This document shows, piece after piece, positions 49,090 through 61,930 of a stretch of DNA of 64,000 nucleotides; the stretch's first letter is position 1, and every line of letters starts with the position of its first letter. The position numbers and the translations under genes are program-made. The notes below the pieces were generated by a model that had not been told where the DNA came from, did not search any database, and saw only the letters and a program-made list of their open reading frames with translations. This DNA is from Cryptomeria japonica (taxonomy: Eukaryota > Streptophyta > Pinopsida > Cupressales > Cupressaceae), in contig NC_081414.1 in assembly GCF_030272615.1 (NCBI RefSeq), positions 232,674,733-232,738,732 of the forward strand. The letters are read 5' to 3'.

Positions 49090-49820
49090 AACAAATTAAA
49101 ATATCTTTATTTGGTAGCTATGGATAGAAAGGAATCTAAGAATTTTTTCAGACGATAGTTCAACAAGTGTGACAAAGGACTATTAGTATGATTCAAGAGA
49201 CTTTATTTGCAAAGTGTGATTGTGATGATTTAATGGTGTTTTAGACCATGTGCTTAATTGGTAATGGTATGGGACCCTCTTGGCCAAGGATGGGTTGGCA
49301 TGCCAAAAAGGAAAATCAAAAGAAAAGGTTGTCAGTCTCCTCTGCCTCAAGGTATTCTCAAGATTAGTATTGATGGCTCCCCTAGGGGAAGTCTTGGGCA
49401 TGTTGGGATTGGAGGAATTGATCAAGATAGTTTGGGTACAACCTTATTCTTCTTTTCAGTTTATAAGGGATAACAAACTAATAACTTCGTGGAGGCTCTT
49501 GTTGTGCTCTATGCTTTAGAAAGAGGTCGTAGTCTTGATTGGAGAAGGAACATCTATGAATCAGATTATGGGGTGGTGATTAATATATTGAATGAGCAAA
49601 AATACATTGGTGTGAATTGTCAATTGACTTTGATGATCAAATAAATTATTTGCCTGAGTTGTTCTTGGATTGTATTTGTTTTACTCGCATTCCAAGGAGG
49701 TGGAACGGGGTGGTTGATTGTTTGGCTAAATGGGCTTCTATGCAAATGAGCAAGTGGAATATCAGTGATTGAGGTCATTTGATATTGGGGTTTTCTTAAA
49801 TTTTACCCCTTTCAAAAAAC
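49090..49820 (+). mobile_element. 5'-truncated LINE fragment (RNase H and 3' end), same family as the 9.8-13.4 kb LINE
   Basis: It begins around LWIERNLRIFSDD and then reads ILKISIDGSPRGSLGHVGIG, FFFSVYKG, a TAA (expected Gln), QTNNFVEALVVLYALERGRS and NIYESDYGVVINILNEQ. These match the RNase H of the minus-strand LINE at 10.39-9.9 kb almost block for block (INTDGSSRGNPG, FFFTVHKGQQSNNFMEG). The 3' end TTTTACCCCTTTCAAAAAA is also the same type. Only about 730 bp survive, and at least one stop and a frameshift inactivate it. Confidence 0.85.
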
Positions 49821-50189
49821 CTATATTAAAAGATCTTCTTGTGATGAGTTGTAAATCATAAGTTGGTAGATCAAGTATTACATAGCTTAATATAATAGAA
49901 AAAAATTTAAATATCACATTGACTCAAAAAATGGGATGTCATTGCAAGATAAGAAATTAAGAGATCATCTTAATCTAAAATATGCATCATAAAATAAAAG
50001 ATCACAATACAAAAAACCAAGACATCTCTCTAAAACAACACACACCTTAAGGATCGTAGGGAATAAGCCCAATTTGAAATTGAGTTGGGCGGGAGTCTGC
50101 TGAGAGGGAAAGATGTTGGGGCTCAGATAGGAATCCATGCGCATGGGCTGCATGCTTCAGACAAATCTGCGGGTGATATTGAGGATGGG

Positions 50190-51658
50190 GATTGCAACAT
50201 GGACGGGGACCCCCATCCTGTGGACCCTTCTTTTGACCCTGGGGAAGGCCAGTTTTCATAGGTCATTGGGTCTTGTGGAAAAGGTTCTTCGAGAGGGTAA
50301 TTTGAGCTGGAATAGAACGTGGTTTTCCAAGGCCCCCTGAAATCTTGGATTGGCTCATTTGGTACGAAACCTACAGGTAAGTCTGCCTTTCCTAAGGTGA
50401 AAGATATTTCAAATAGGATAGAGGGAAAGTTTGCCATCTCCATTCCGGATGTTGTGATTGAGAATAATATATCCTTAATGGATTTCACTCTGGTGGTTAA
50501 ATTTATTGGTCCAAGGCCTAATATTGAGAATGTTAGGGTCTTTGCTAAAAAGAAATGGAATTTGAAAGGTCAAGTTGATATTTCGGCGCTGCCCAAAGGA
50601 TTTTTTGCTTTTAACTTCTCCTATTCAGAAGATTTAGAGGGGGTGCTCTGTGGAGGCCCATGGATGTTTGGTAAAACCTCCTTGACTTTAAGAAAATGGT
50701 CCCCAAAGCTGGAGCTAAAAGATTCATCCTTTTTTGATTCGGCTCCGGTTTGGGTAAGACTGCCTGGTTTGCCTTTGGAGTTTTGGGTTGAAGATGTGTT
50801 TAAAGGGATAGCTAGCTCTTTTGGGTAACTTATTGCTACGGATCCTATGATAGTTTCAAGGAAAGTTAGTCTATGCTAGAATCTATGTGAATGTATGCCA
50901 TAACTCAGATCTCCCTTCGTCTATTGATATCCTCTCAAAACTTGAGACATGGGAGCAACCTATAGAATATGAATCTTTTCCTTTTGTGTGTTTTCATTGT
51001 AAAAAAGCTAGATATTGGGCCAGAGGATGTCCGAGCAATCTGAAGATCACTTCTAAGAACATAGGGGTTCAGAAGCAAGTCTGGAAAGAGAAACTAGGTA
51101 AGGATGACAGGAGGTCTAATGGTACGAGGTTGTAGGCTCCAGAGATCCCAGTTGTTGGGATTAAGGTAAATAAGGAAGGATAACCTAGTGAGAATGATCA
51201 GGTGGATTCTAATAATGTTGACCTGCAACCCAGTGGTGATAGTCAGAAATTGTAGCTGGAAGAAGGAGATAGATGAATTGGTGGCTACTGGGAAGGTACC
51301 TTCAAAGGATGACAAGGTGGACAATGAAAGTATGGATTACTCTGAGGTGCCTGAATTTGATCACAAAAAAGATGAGGAGCCCATTAGTCCTATGAGATTA
51401 AGTTCAGATTCTCAGGATTCAGTTAGCCAGGAAGCTTTGAAGATTTTAAAAGATAATATGAGTACCCTGAATGATAAGCTGAAGAGTCAAAATATGAAAG
51501 ACCTCAAGATTGATGATGATGGGGATGGGGACTTCCTTACAATGGGAAAAAATAAGAATAAGAAAATAGGTAATGTCATGGGTATCCAAACCAGGACAAG
51601 AGCTAAGCCTGATGTTGGCAATTCCAAATCTTCCCTGAGCAGAAAATCGGCTAGGTGA
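50190..51658 (+). pseudogene. LINE ORF1 (DUF4283-type domain with CCHC zinc knuckle), broken
   Basis: Frame 50,319-50,828 reads KDISNRIEGKFAISIPDVVI, LVVKFIGPRPNIENVRVFAK, FFAFNFSYSEDLEGVLCGGP and WMFGKTSLTLRKWSP, the DUF4283 domain common to plant LINE gag-like proteins. After a stop at 50,826 it continues as WEQPIEYESFPFVCFHCKKA and RYWARGC. This is the zinc knuckle C-x-x-C-x-x-x-G-H-x4-C, with the metal-binding His replaced by Tyr (CAT to TAT) and the Gly by Arg. The tail to 51,658 is acidic and Lys-rich. Its role would be binding LINE RNA. At least two stops and one frame change make it non-functional. Confidence 0.82.
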
Positions 51659-51737
51659 CATAGATAAAATGAAAGTAAACAGAACATAGCTGATGGAAGT
51701 CAGTGAACCATCTTGGAGACCTATTCCCCCATGTCTA

Positions 51738-54700
51738 AATGAAGGTGATATCTTGGAACATAAGGGGTCTAAATGGTCCCCATAAACAGGACATATTAAG
51801 GAATTTGGTTAGAGACCAGAAACCGGATGTTGTCTTAATTCAAGAAACTAAGATGAGTTAAGAAAAAGTGGAGAAAATTAATGCTTTTTCTTTTGGAGGG
51901 GTTGTTGGTAGGATGATTTCTTAATTCAAGAAACTAAGATGAGTAAAGAAAAAGTGGAAAAAATTAATGCTTTTGCTTTTGGAGGGGTTGTTGGTAGTAG
52001 CTTTGAAGGGGCTTTGGGAGGTGTTGCTATCTTCTGGAATAAGAAGGTTATGGAGGCTGAAGTGATCCAATATGAAGGTAACCTGATAAGCATCAGATTC
52101 GAGCATAGTAGGGATAATTTTAATTGGGTCCTTTCTAACATCTATGCTCCAAACTCTAAAGTTGCCAGATCTAAATTTTGGAAAGTTGTGGAGGAAAATT
52201 TAAAAGGCTTTCAACATGATCCTTGGATGATCATGGGCGACTTTAATACTCCCCTATATGATTTTGAAAAGTATGGAGGATCTCAAATTCTTCTAGATAG
52301 CAAAATTGATCTTATGAATTTCATTACTAACATCACTCTCACTGATGTGAATATGCATGAGGCAGCCTTCACTTGGTCAAATAGGTGGGATGGTGATGAG
52401 CTGATTCAGGTTAGACTGGATAGAGTGTTAATATCCAATGATTGGTTCACTAAGTACAATAACACTTTATCTGTCATCAATAGAATAGGATCAGACCATT
52501 TCCGTATTTCTTTTGTGGCTAAACCTCTTGTTAAAAGACATTTCTTCCCTTTCAAATTTGAGAAAATGTGGTTATCTCACCCAACCATGGAAAAGAATAT
52601 TAGAGTCTCAGACTATGGTGGAATATTCAGGTGGAAGGATCAGCTATGCTTAGAGTTGTTAATAAACTTAGACATGTTAAGGATAGAGTTAGGGTCTGGA
52701 ACAAGGAAGTTTTTGGAGATATATTTGTTATGTGAAATGCTTTAAAAACAGAGTTAAAATCAATACAAGATTCTATCCAAAAAGATGACTATAAATCTGT
52801 CTCTAGGGATAAAGAGAATGAGATCCTTGCTAAATATCATAAAATCATAGCCAATGAAGAAGACTTTTGGAGACAAAGATCAAGGGCTCTTTGGCTGTCA
52901 GCTGGAGATAAGAATACTAAATATTTCCATTTGTCCACTGTTAGACACAAGCTGCCAACAAGATTTCCTAGTTAGTGGTGGACGATAATATCATTAAAAG
53001 AAATGATAATATTGCTAAGGAGGTTGCCCACTTTTTTCTGATCTCCTATCAACTAATTCTAACCTCTGTAGTGAAGATCAAGATTCCTTATTGGGAAATA
53101 TTCCAAAGGTTATTGGATTGGAGCAGAATAAGGTATTATGTGCCATTCCCTCTTATGATGAGATTAAAAGGGCTTTTTTTTCTTTTCAAGGAGATAAATC
53201 TCCTGGGCCTGATGGGTACCCCATGTTCTTTTTTCATCACTTTAGCATATTGTTGGGAAGGAAGGACATTGTTCAAGCTATGAAAGAATTTTTTGGAACT
53301 AAATCATTGCTTAAGGAGGTGAATTCTACTTTATTGGTTCTTATTCCTAAGAAACCTGGTGTAGACTCTATGGATAAGTTCTGACCTATAAGTCTCTATA
53401 ATTCTCTTTATAAAATTATCTCGAAGGTGGTGACCTCTAGATTGATCACTTTTCTCCCTTCTCTTATTTCATCGCATCAGAATGGATTTGTGCTAGGAAG
53501 GAAAATTTTGGATTCTATAATTCTGGTTCATGAGAACATTCACTCTCTTATTGCTTCTAAAAAAGATGGTTTATTTGTTAAGCTTGATCATACGAAGGCT
53601 TATGATAGAGTGGATTGGTTCCTTTTGAAAAGAATTCTTAAGGCTTTCAGTTTTGATGGTAAATTTTCAGATATCATTTGGCAACTTATCTCTACTCCTT
53701 CTATGTCTGTTATTACTAATGGATCTCCCTCTTCTTTTTTCAAGTTGACTACGGGTCTCATGCAGGGGGATCCTATCTCCCCAATTTTGTTCACCATTCT
53801 TGCTAAAAGCATGAGTCGGTCATAACAGAAGCTGGTGATATAAGGAGATATTAAGGGTCTTAGGCCCTCATCATCCAATATGGTTTGTTCCCATCAGCAA
53901 TTTGTGGATGATACTATTCTCCTTGGTGCTGCCTCTGTTTTTGAAGCTAGATCCTTTAAAAGTTCTCTTCAAACTTATTCTAAGGCCTCTGGTCAGCTGA
54001 TCAATTGGAACAAGACTTCTATTTTTTTCATTAACACTCCCCTTTGCAGGCAGAGAAAGATTGCAGATATTATCGGATGCTCTATTGATTCCTTCCCCTC
54101 AATCTATTTGGGGCTACCTTTAGGGGTCTCTCCTCCTGATTCCTTTTGGAGTTCTATTGTGGACAAGTTTTTCAAGAAATTAGATGGGTGGAAAGGGGCT
54201 TTACTGAGTCAAGCGGGGAAGTTGCAACTTCTGAAGGATTCTCTTTAAAATCTCCCTGTCTATGCTCTTAGTCTTTTTAAGATCCCCTCTAAGTTTGTCG
54301 ATACTATAGACAAAATTCAAAAAAGATTTTTATGGACTAGGGTAGAAGAGAAAAAAAGACTTTCCTTGGTTTCTTAGGAAAGGGTCTATAGTCCTAAGTG
54401 TTATGGGGGCCTTGGCTTAAGGACCGTAAAAGACTTTAATAATTCTTTATTAGCTAAACAAATTTGGAGGTCTTTTGGTGACAGAAAGGACTGGAACTCA
54501 GTTTGGTTTAGCAAGTATCTTCAGAATGTTCCCAATATTGCTTCCTTTCTTCAATCCAACCACATCCCTAAGGGTTCGACTATTTGGAATAACATCCTTA
54601 AGGCCAAACAAGTTGTTGTTGTTGGTGCTGGGTGGGTTCTTGGCAAAGGTAATAATATCAGGTTTTGGGAAGATGTTTGGTTGTTTGATAGACCCCTATG

Positions 54701-55962
54701 CTGTGATGATAATTTGGTGCCTTTTATGGAGATTTGTAAAGAAAGATTTGGCTTTCTGGTTAGTCATTATTGGCAGCAATCTTCTTGGGTTAGGCTGGAA
54801 GATATTGATGTTGTCTTCTCTCCTCTCAAACAGGCTTTGCTATCCTTTTGTGTGGATCGGGATCATGATGATCTTTTTACCTGGAAGAAGACTTCAGATG
54901 GTTCTTTCTCAGTTTCCTCTACCATCAAGCTTATGAGTCATCCAACTCTACATCCTCCTGTGTGGGACAAAGCTTGGTCTAAGATTCTTATTCCTAAAAT
55001 CAACATATTCTTTTGGCTTCTTCTTCAAAATAAAATCCTTACTCTTGATAACCTCATGAGGAGAGGTTTTCAACTTCTGAATAGGTGTTTTTTGTTCCTT
55101 AATGCTACTGAATCTGTCTCACATCTTGCTCTCCATTGTCCTTTTACCTCTGATAGCTGGAGTAGAATCCTTAATCTTTGGAGTATTGAGTGGGTCTTTC
55201 CTGAGAAGGTGGAAGATGTTTTTACTCAATGGAAGTGTCCCTCTTCTAACCCCATTTTGAAAAATATTTGGTCTTTGTTATTACCTTTTGTGTCTTGGCA
55301 GGTGTGGAAAGAAGGAAATAATCATATATTCAGAAATGCGACTTGTTCTTTTGAGATTGTTTTTGAGAAAATTTGCATAGCTGGTAGAGAGAACTTGAAC
55401 CTGTCTATTGGTGATGATGGACCTATTTTCTCATCCTATGTCAAGGAGGAGGATAAGATTGTTTCTAGGAAATAGGATCTTCAAGTTGACATCAGTAACT
55501 ACAAAGTTAAAAAGAGTAGGGATGGTATTGTCTAGTGCTACCCTCCGGATGGATGGATGAAAATTAACTTTGATGGTGCAGCTAAGGGGAGCCCTGGTAG
55601 GGCAGGATGTGGTGGGTGTAATAAGAGATTCTAATGGGATTTGTGTGGCTTCTATTGCTTCTCCGTTGGGGATTCAGTCCAATCACATAGCGAAGGCCAT
55701 GAGAGTTTTGGAAATCCTCAAAATTGCTAGATAATTAAAAATTAATAAAGTTTGAATTGAAGGGGACTCATTAAATATTATTAGATGTCTCAAAAGATTG
55801 GATAAGCCTTCTTGGAATATTAAGAATATCATTCTTAATTCTCTTAATATTGTTGATGACTTTGAGGAATGTATTATAACTCATGTTTTTAGAGAAGCCA
55901 ACAAGCGTGCGGACTTCTTTACTAACTTTGGAGTTAGCTCTATTGCCTCCTTTTCATGGTGA
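51738..55962 (+). pseudogene. LINE ORF2: endonuclease, reverse transcriptase, zf-RVT, RNase H, broken
   Basis: The start is ATGAAGGTGATATCTTGG (MKVISWNIRGLNGPHKQ), the usual LINE endonuclease beginning. Endonuclease motifs are LIQETKMS, MIMGDFNTPLYDF (52,230), VRLDRVLIS (52,410) and GSDHFRISF (52,490). RT motifs are SPGPDGYPMFF (53,195), KLDHTKAYDRVDW (53,580), GLMQGDPISPILFT (53,755) and QFVDDTILLG (53,900, YxDD box). The thumb includes YGGLGLRTVKDFN (54,405). zf-RVT is near 54,960-55,160 (NLMRRGFQLLNRC, SVSHLALHCPF), where the first CxxC is reduced. RNase H is near 55,555-55,930 (WMKINFDGAAKGSPGRAGCG, IEGDSLNIIRC, REANKRADFFTNFG). Stops occur at 53,382, 53,823, 54,246, 54,376, 55,473 and others, and an 86-bp duplication breaks the endonuclease. 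Confidence 0.88.
51835..51995. repeat. 86-bp tandem duplication inside the LINE endonuclease
   Basis: TTAATTCAAGAAACTAAGAT begins at 51,835 and 51,921. Both copies continue through AATTAATGCTTTT and CTTTTGGAGGGGTTGTTGG. Copy one carries GAGTTAAG (stop) where copy two has GAGTAAAG. Since 86 is not a multiple of three, the duplication breaks the frame. The sequence after copy two continues the endonuclease normally. Confidence 0.95.
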
Positions 55963-56840
55963 AATGAAGGATCATTACCTTTTGAGGTGTGTTGGTTCCC
56001 AAAACCGCAGATTGGAAAACCAAAAGACTTACCAAATCCTCAAGTAGTCCAATCAGTCTTGGCCAACGAACAGGGATGGTCAAAGACCAAATCCCTTTGC
56101 ACTTTAGGCTCCACTAAACCTAGGTGGGTATGCCTCTTCCTCTCAAGCATAAAATAGGTTATTTATAGTGGATTTAAACCTTTTAGCAAACTTACACAAT
56201 TGGCAAATTATTGTTCTGCAACTATGCTTTATTATGTGCTTTAAACGAATGCTTTGAAAAGAAATGATTGTAAATGTATATTGAAAATGAGATTGCTTTC
56301 AGGACTTAAATAAAATCTGCATAGATTAGTTCATATAGGATTTGGGAAGAACGTTTCTCTATCAAGGACCTTGAATACATACAGATCAAAACCTTAAAAG
56401 ATCAATAACAAACCAATGCCTCTATCTAGGGATATATATGACACTTTGTGGATAAAATATCTTATTAACTCAAGAGACAATTTCTCATCAACTATGAAGG
56501 TTCAGTATGGGTTACACAAACAATAAGAACTCAATCTTTCACTTAGCGCAATGTCATGTGATTCACATCATAGAAAATCTATAAACAAATTTATCAAGAG
56601 GACAAAGATAACTCATCAACACAAAATATGCATAATATTTAGAAAATAAATAGTGAACCTTATATATTAATCTTTAGGAAATGATTGCATACATAAGCTG
56701 CACTTGCAGATACTCTATTACAGATTTCTTGCACAAAATGATACCTCTTCTTCCTATAGACTTCTCTAATACAAAATGATATTCAATCCTTACAACAGTA
56801 TCTTGTTCTTATGACTCGCCCCCCTCTTACATATAAGAAT
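55963..56840. other. Spacer between LINE and copia element
   Basis: No gene recognised. Sequence from about 55,992 (TGTTGGTTCCCAAAACCGCA) looks less decayed and may belong to an older repeat that was the target of the copia insertion, since AT-rich DNA of similar texture continues after 62,844. Confidence 0.5.
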
Positions 56841-57737
56841 TGTAAGGAAGTTAAGTAGCAGAAACAACTTCCTACACTAACCTTGAGAGGAGGGTAATGC
56901 AAAAATTTTTCAGATCGTTACAACAGTTACAAAAAAATAGAAATAGATATAATAACATTCATACCACAACACAGTGATTTACGTGGGGAAAACCCTTTCG
57001 GGAGAAAAACCCCACACTCCAAAAGCAACTCAATATTTTATTCAGCAATCAAAAACAGATTACAACATACTTGCAGAGCAAGCTCTTCGCAGGAGTACCA
57101 CTAATCAGAGATTCAGAGGCAACTCAATAGCCATAAGACTCTCTTACACCCAACCTCTATCTCACACACCTCATAAATAGGAGATACAATACAAGAAACC
57201 GTTAAACGGTATTACAAAACCATGGGCTAAAACCACCCAATAAGGTGTAGCCGACCTTATCTCCCTTCTAGATGCCCTATGACATGTTAAAGCACACATC
57301 AACATGTGTCGCTCCCTTTTACAGCTCATTTATGTATCCGATACAAATTATTTTTCCTATTTCAGGAGTACAAACTTCCGGAGGCCATAACTTGAGAACC
57401 GGGTGTCTGATTGACGAATCGTTTGAAGCGTCGGAAAGCTCGCGAAGTGCTCTATCACCTTGTAACCGGCTGCGCCGGTTACGGCCACTTTTCAAGGCGT
57501 TTCGGAGCCTCTAAATCCCCCAAAATTAAGTTTAAACATTTTATCGCACCCCTCCAAGACGAAAACTTTAATATCTTCAAAACTAGCTGTGACCTTGCGA
57601 CGCAACTTTACCGGAATGCTTATCTAGCCAACCAGAAGCTTCAGGGAGAGTTTCGCACCATTTTGTGCTCAAATGAAAACTTACTATAAATAGTAACCTC
57701 GCATAAATGCAAGGTTGAGACACCATTTTTCCCAACA
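56841..57737 (-). repeat. Copia 3' LTR (897 bp)
   Basis: The plus strand begins TGTAAGGAAGTTAAG and ends TTTTTCCCAACA, giving TGTTGGGAAAAA...CTTCCTTACA on the element's strand. It keeps CGCGAAG, GCTGCGCCGGTTACGG and other CpG sites that are TG or CA in the other LTR, so CpG decay is unequal between the two copies. Confidence 0.96.
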
Positions 57738-57750
57738 AATCTCCCACTTG
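57738..57750 (-). other. Polypurine tract of the copia element
   Basis: The minus strand reads CAAGTGGGAGATT directly before the TGTTGGG start of the 3' LTR, the expected place and composition for priming of plus-strand DNA synthesis. Confidence 0.85.
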
Positions 57751-57793
57751 TCGAACACCTTGCAGGAGCGGAAGGGAATGTCAACACAATGAA

Positions 57794-60700
57794 TCAATTG
57801 CTAGGGGCCATAATGCCCATAGACTCTGAACACCATCTGAACTTCTCTGTGCTCACAGCCTTAGTTAAAGCATCTGCAACATTCATCAAAGTTTCCACCT
57901 TAACCAGCTTCACCCTACCATCTTCGACCATATCTCTAACAAAATGATACTAAACATCAATATGTTTGGTCCGAGCATGAAATGTCGGGTTCTTAGCTAG
58001 GCTAATTGCACTCTGATTGTCACAGTAAACTGTCACTGTACCTTGTTTTATTCCAATATCCGAACACAGTCTCTTAAGCCAAATGGCCTCTTTACAAGCA
58101 TGAGTAGCTGCCATATACTCTGCTTCAGTAGTGGATAAAGCAACCACAGCCTGTCGCTTACTCATCCAACTAACTGCACCACCAAACAAAGTAAACACAT
58201 AAGCACTAGTGGATCTTCTGCTATCAATATCACCTGCCCAATCTGAATCCACATAACCATGGATATCAAGGGAAGTCATGTCTCCAACTGAATTACCATG
58301 ATAACACAAAGAATACTCTGAAGTACCCTTCAAATATCTGAAGACTCTTTTGACTGCATCCCAATGAACTCTACCAGGATTAGACATATATCTAGAAAGA
58401 ACTCCCACTGCTTGGGCAATGTCTGGTCTAGTACAGACCATAGCATACATCAAGCTTCCAACCACACTCTGGTAAGGCACTCTGCTCATGTCTTCCATCT
58501 CCAATGGGGATGTAGGACAATCTAAAACAGATAGTTTCGTTCCAATTGTAAAAGGAACACTCAATGGTCTACAATTCTGCATGTTGAACCTCTGTAACAC
58601 TGAATTCACATACTTACTCTGGCCTAGCCATAGCTTTCTGTTTACCCTATCTCTTCTAATTTCCATCCCAAGAATGTGCTTTGCTGCACCAAGATTTTTC
58701 ATTTCAAATTTAGCAGCGAGCTGAGACTTCAGTTCTGAAATCATACCTTTCCCTTTACCAATGAATAACATATCATCAACATACAATGCAATGAATAAGA
58801 AATGATCACCATCAGATTTATAATAAACACAGTGATCTGATTTAGAACGTTCAAATCCCAAACTCAACACATATGTATCAAATTTCTGGTACCACATCCT
58901 AGGACTTTGTTTGAGGCCATACAAAGATTTCTTCAATTTATAGACCAAATTACTTTTGCCTTTCACCACATAGTGCTCCGGCTGTGTCATATAAATATCT
59001 TCCTCCAAATCACCATGAAGGAAAGCAGTTTTCACATCCATTTTCTCAACCTCTAAATCATAAGCAGTAGCAATAGAAAGCAAAAATCTAATGGACGTCA
59101 TTTTTGCAACAGGAGAAAATATCTCACCGTAATCAACACCCTCAACCTGAGAGTAGCCTTTTGCAACCAACCTTGTTTTATACTTCTCAATGCTTCCATC
59201 TGAACCAATCTTTTTCTTGAACACCCATTTACAACCAACAGGTTTTCGTCCTTCAGGCAATGGTACAAGATCCCATGTATCATTCTTTTTCAAAGCTGCC
59301 ATTTCTTCCTCCATAGCAATCTTCCAGGATTCTGCATCATTCATACCTAATGCCTCTTCTATAGATTTCGGTTCATCCACACTAGTATTCAGAGCAAAAA
59401 TACATCTCCAATCATTAGGTGAATACCTTTCAGGTGGTTGTCTATGTCTTGTAGACCTTCGAAGAAGCTGAGTTGGAGGTTCTTCCTCCTCTTCTGAAGA
59501 TTCAGAGCTAGACGAGCTCTCCTCAACTTCTTGCCTATCTAGGGGTCTCGATTCAACTCTTTCAGGTGTAGAAGGAAGTTGAATCACATCTTCTTTTTTA
59601 GTCTGTTCTGGCTGCAATGTAACAGAAGGAGACTTAATTTCTCTAAAAATAACACTTCTACTGTGAATTACCTTTTGTGCAACAGGGTCCCAAAGCTTGT
59701 ATCCTTTCACACCATAACTATACCCGATGAAGATTAATTTCACAGCCTTGTTCTCCAACTTTGTTCACTTCTCCTTTGGCACATGTGCATATGCCTCGCA
59801 ACCAAAAACTCTAAGATGTCTCAATGAAGGCTTGTGACCTGACCATGCTTCCATAGGCGTTTTATCAACAAGAGCTAATGTAGGAGACCTGTTAATCAAG
59901 TAGCAAGCAGTGGCAACAGCTTCAACCCAAAACTTTTGTTCGAGACCAGCACCACTCAACATACTCCTAGCCTTCTCCATCAGTGTCCTGTTCATTCTTT
60001 CTGCAACTCCATTCTACTATGGAGAATACGGAGTTGTCTTCTGCCTGTTAATTCCACAGTCTTTCCAGAATCTATCAAAATCATTAGAGCAAAACTCACC
60101 GCCATTATCAGTTCTCAAACATTTTATTTTCTTTCCAGTCTACAACTCAACCATTGCTTTAAATTCTTTAAAATGACTAAAAACTTCAGATTTACTCTTT
60201 AGAAAATAAACCCATGTCCTTCTACTAAAATCATCAATAAATGAAACATAATATGTAGATTTTCCAATCGAAGAGACATCTATTGGACCAAACACATCAG
60301 AATGGATAAGATCCAAAACACCACAAGTTTTATGAGAACTCGAGTAAAACTGAACGCGGTTTTGTTTTCCATAAATGCAATGCTCACAGAAATCAAAGTC
60401 AAGATTACAATCATTCAAACCTTCAACAAGGTTTTTATTTTTCAAGGTCCTTAGACCCTTTTCTCCAATGTGGCCAAGTCTCTGGTGCCATAACATAGTC
60501 TTCTCTGCAGGTAACTTTGCTTCAGACGAAAGAGCACCCTTAGGTACCCAAAAACCATTTCCATCTGCTGAAGGTGAAACCTTCAAATCTTCCAGTGAAG
60601 TATCCGCAGATTTACTTTTTATAGAAGTGCTATTACACTCAACAGTGTATGCTTCAGGCTTATACAAAGTGCCAAACTTGACACCTCTAGCAACTACCAT

Positions 60701-61821
60701 AGCACCCTTAATCATCTTACATCCTGCTTCAGAAAAGACTACCTGCACACCCGCATCTATCAGTTTGCTCACAGATAACAGGTTTCATTTTAATCCAGGG
60801 ATATGCAGCACACCATTAATCCTTTTTATTCTACCATCAGAAAACCTGATTCTAACTTTACCTCGACCAACAATGTCTAGAGGTGAATCATCACCCAAGT
60901 ACACCTTACCTCCATTAAATCCTTCATATTCAGAAAACCAATCTCTATTGGAAGTCATATGAAAAGATGCACCTGAGTCAATTAGCCAGGCATCATTACC
61001 TGCATGAGTCGCCAAAGCCGCAATAAATGCATCGCTATCTTCCTTGTCGGACTCAAAATCAGAATCGAACTTCTTCTTTTTCTTCTTCTTCTTTTCTTCT
61101 TTGCAGTCCTTATGGATGTGACCCGGTTTACCGCAGTTCCAGCAAATGACTTTGGACTTTCCAGGAGATTTCGATCTCCCTTTGGATTTGGACTTGTCGC
61201 GCTTCTCATTCTTCTTGCCTTTCTCCTTAGGTCTTCCTTTGAACTGATGGATACCTTCCTTCGCATCTCTTCACCGAGTAGGGCACCCACCATGTCTTCA
61301 GATTTCAAAACAACAGAAGTACTACCGATAGCCATAACAAGACAATCCCATGAATCAGGCAAAGAACAAAGCAAGATCTAACATTTCTCCTCCTCGTCCA
61401 TCTTAACACCGAGGGATACTAATTGAGCCACCAACATATTGAATGCTTCCAGGTGGTCTACAATTCGTCCACCCTCTTCCATCTTCAAGGAATACAATTT
61501 CTTTCTTAAGAAAATTTGATTTAATAAAGATTTCGCTTGATACATCTCACCAAGCTTAGTCCATAGCTTCTTTGCAGAGTTCTCTTCATGGACATTGATT
61601 AGAACAGAGTCTGCCAGGCACAGTCTGATTAGACCCTTGGCTTTTCGATCCATAACATCATACTGAGCTGTCGCAGTAGGATCTGAGGGCCTTTGGACAT
61701 TCGCATCAACAGCATCCCAAAGATTTCGATCTATTAGCAGATCTTCCATCTTCAGCTTCCACATCTCAAAATTACTTCCATTAAATTTCTCCACCTCTAT
61801 TCTCCCTGACGAACTCGCCAT
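57794..61821 (-). pseudogene. Copia gag-pol polyprotein (about 1342 codons) with seven stops and one frameshift
   Basis: The minus-strand ATG at 61,821 opens MASSSGRIEVEKFNGSNFEM. Gag continues with LWTKLGEMYQAKSLLNQIFL, and the zinc knuckle CWNCGKPGHIHKDC lies near 61,130. Protease is DAWLIDSGASFHMTS near 60,970 (active D-S-G). Integrase has the HHCC zinc site LWHQRLGHIGEKGL...CEHCIYGKQ (60,480-60,370), DVFGP, TDNGGE and NGVAERMNRTL. RT shows AFLHGDLEEDIYM and YVDDMLFIG near 58,770, and RNase H DSDWAGDIDSRRS and STTEAEYMAA. The end is ADALTKAVSTEKF with TGA at 57,794. Stops lie at 61,378, 60,785, 60,140, 60,014-60,019 (two), 59,765 and 57,950. Five fit CAG-to-TAG and two fit CGA-to-TGA. A one-base loss near 61,250 shifts frame between gag and the zinc knuckle. 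Catalytic residues are intact, so decay is recent. Confidence 0.95.
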
Positions 61822-61930
61822 CTGAATATTCCTGCAACAAGATCAAAAAGTGTCTTCTGCACAAGCTCCCACTCAAATCTGGATTAGTTCAAAAAACCCA
61901 ACTGCCCACAATTGAAACCAAAGGTGATCA

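Larger units (their letters stand above)
50040..55990 (+). mobile_element. Nearly full-length LINE, second family
   Basis: ORF1 (nucleic-acid-binding domain plus zinc knuckle) at about 50,190-51,658 is followed by ORF2 (endonuclease, RT, zf-RVT, RNase H) at 51,738-55,962. This is the full domain set of plant L1-like elements with a C-terminal RNase H. The 5' limit is estimated from where ORF1-like sequence starts. The 3' limit is vague: no clean poly-A was found after the ORF2 stop, and different-looking sequence begins near 55,990. The protein sequence differs clearly from the LINE at 9.8-13.4 kb. Confidence 0.88.

Noticed and set aside
56974-57689. Frames repeated at 56,974-57,689 and 62,079-62,791
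   Set aside because: They lie in the two LTRs and are duplicated only because the LTRs are. No coding function is expected.
60375-60962. 195-codon + frame antisense to the copia polyprotein
   Set aside because: It lies wholly opposite the integrase/protease coding frame and has no domain, so it is a shadow.
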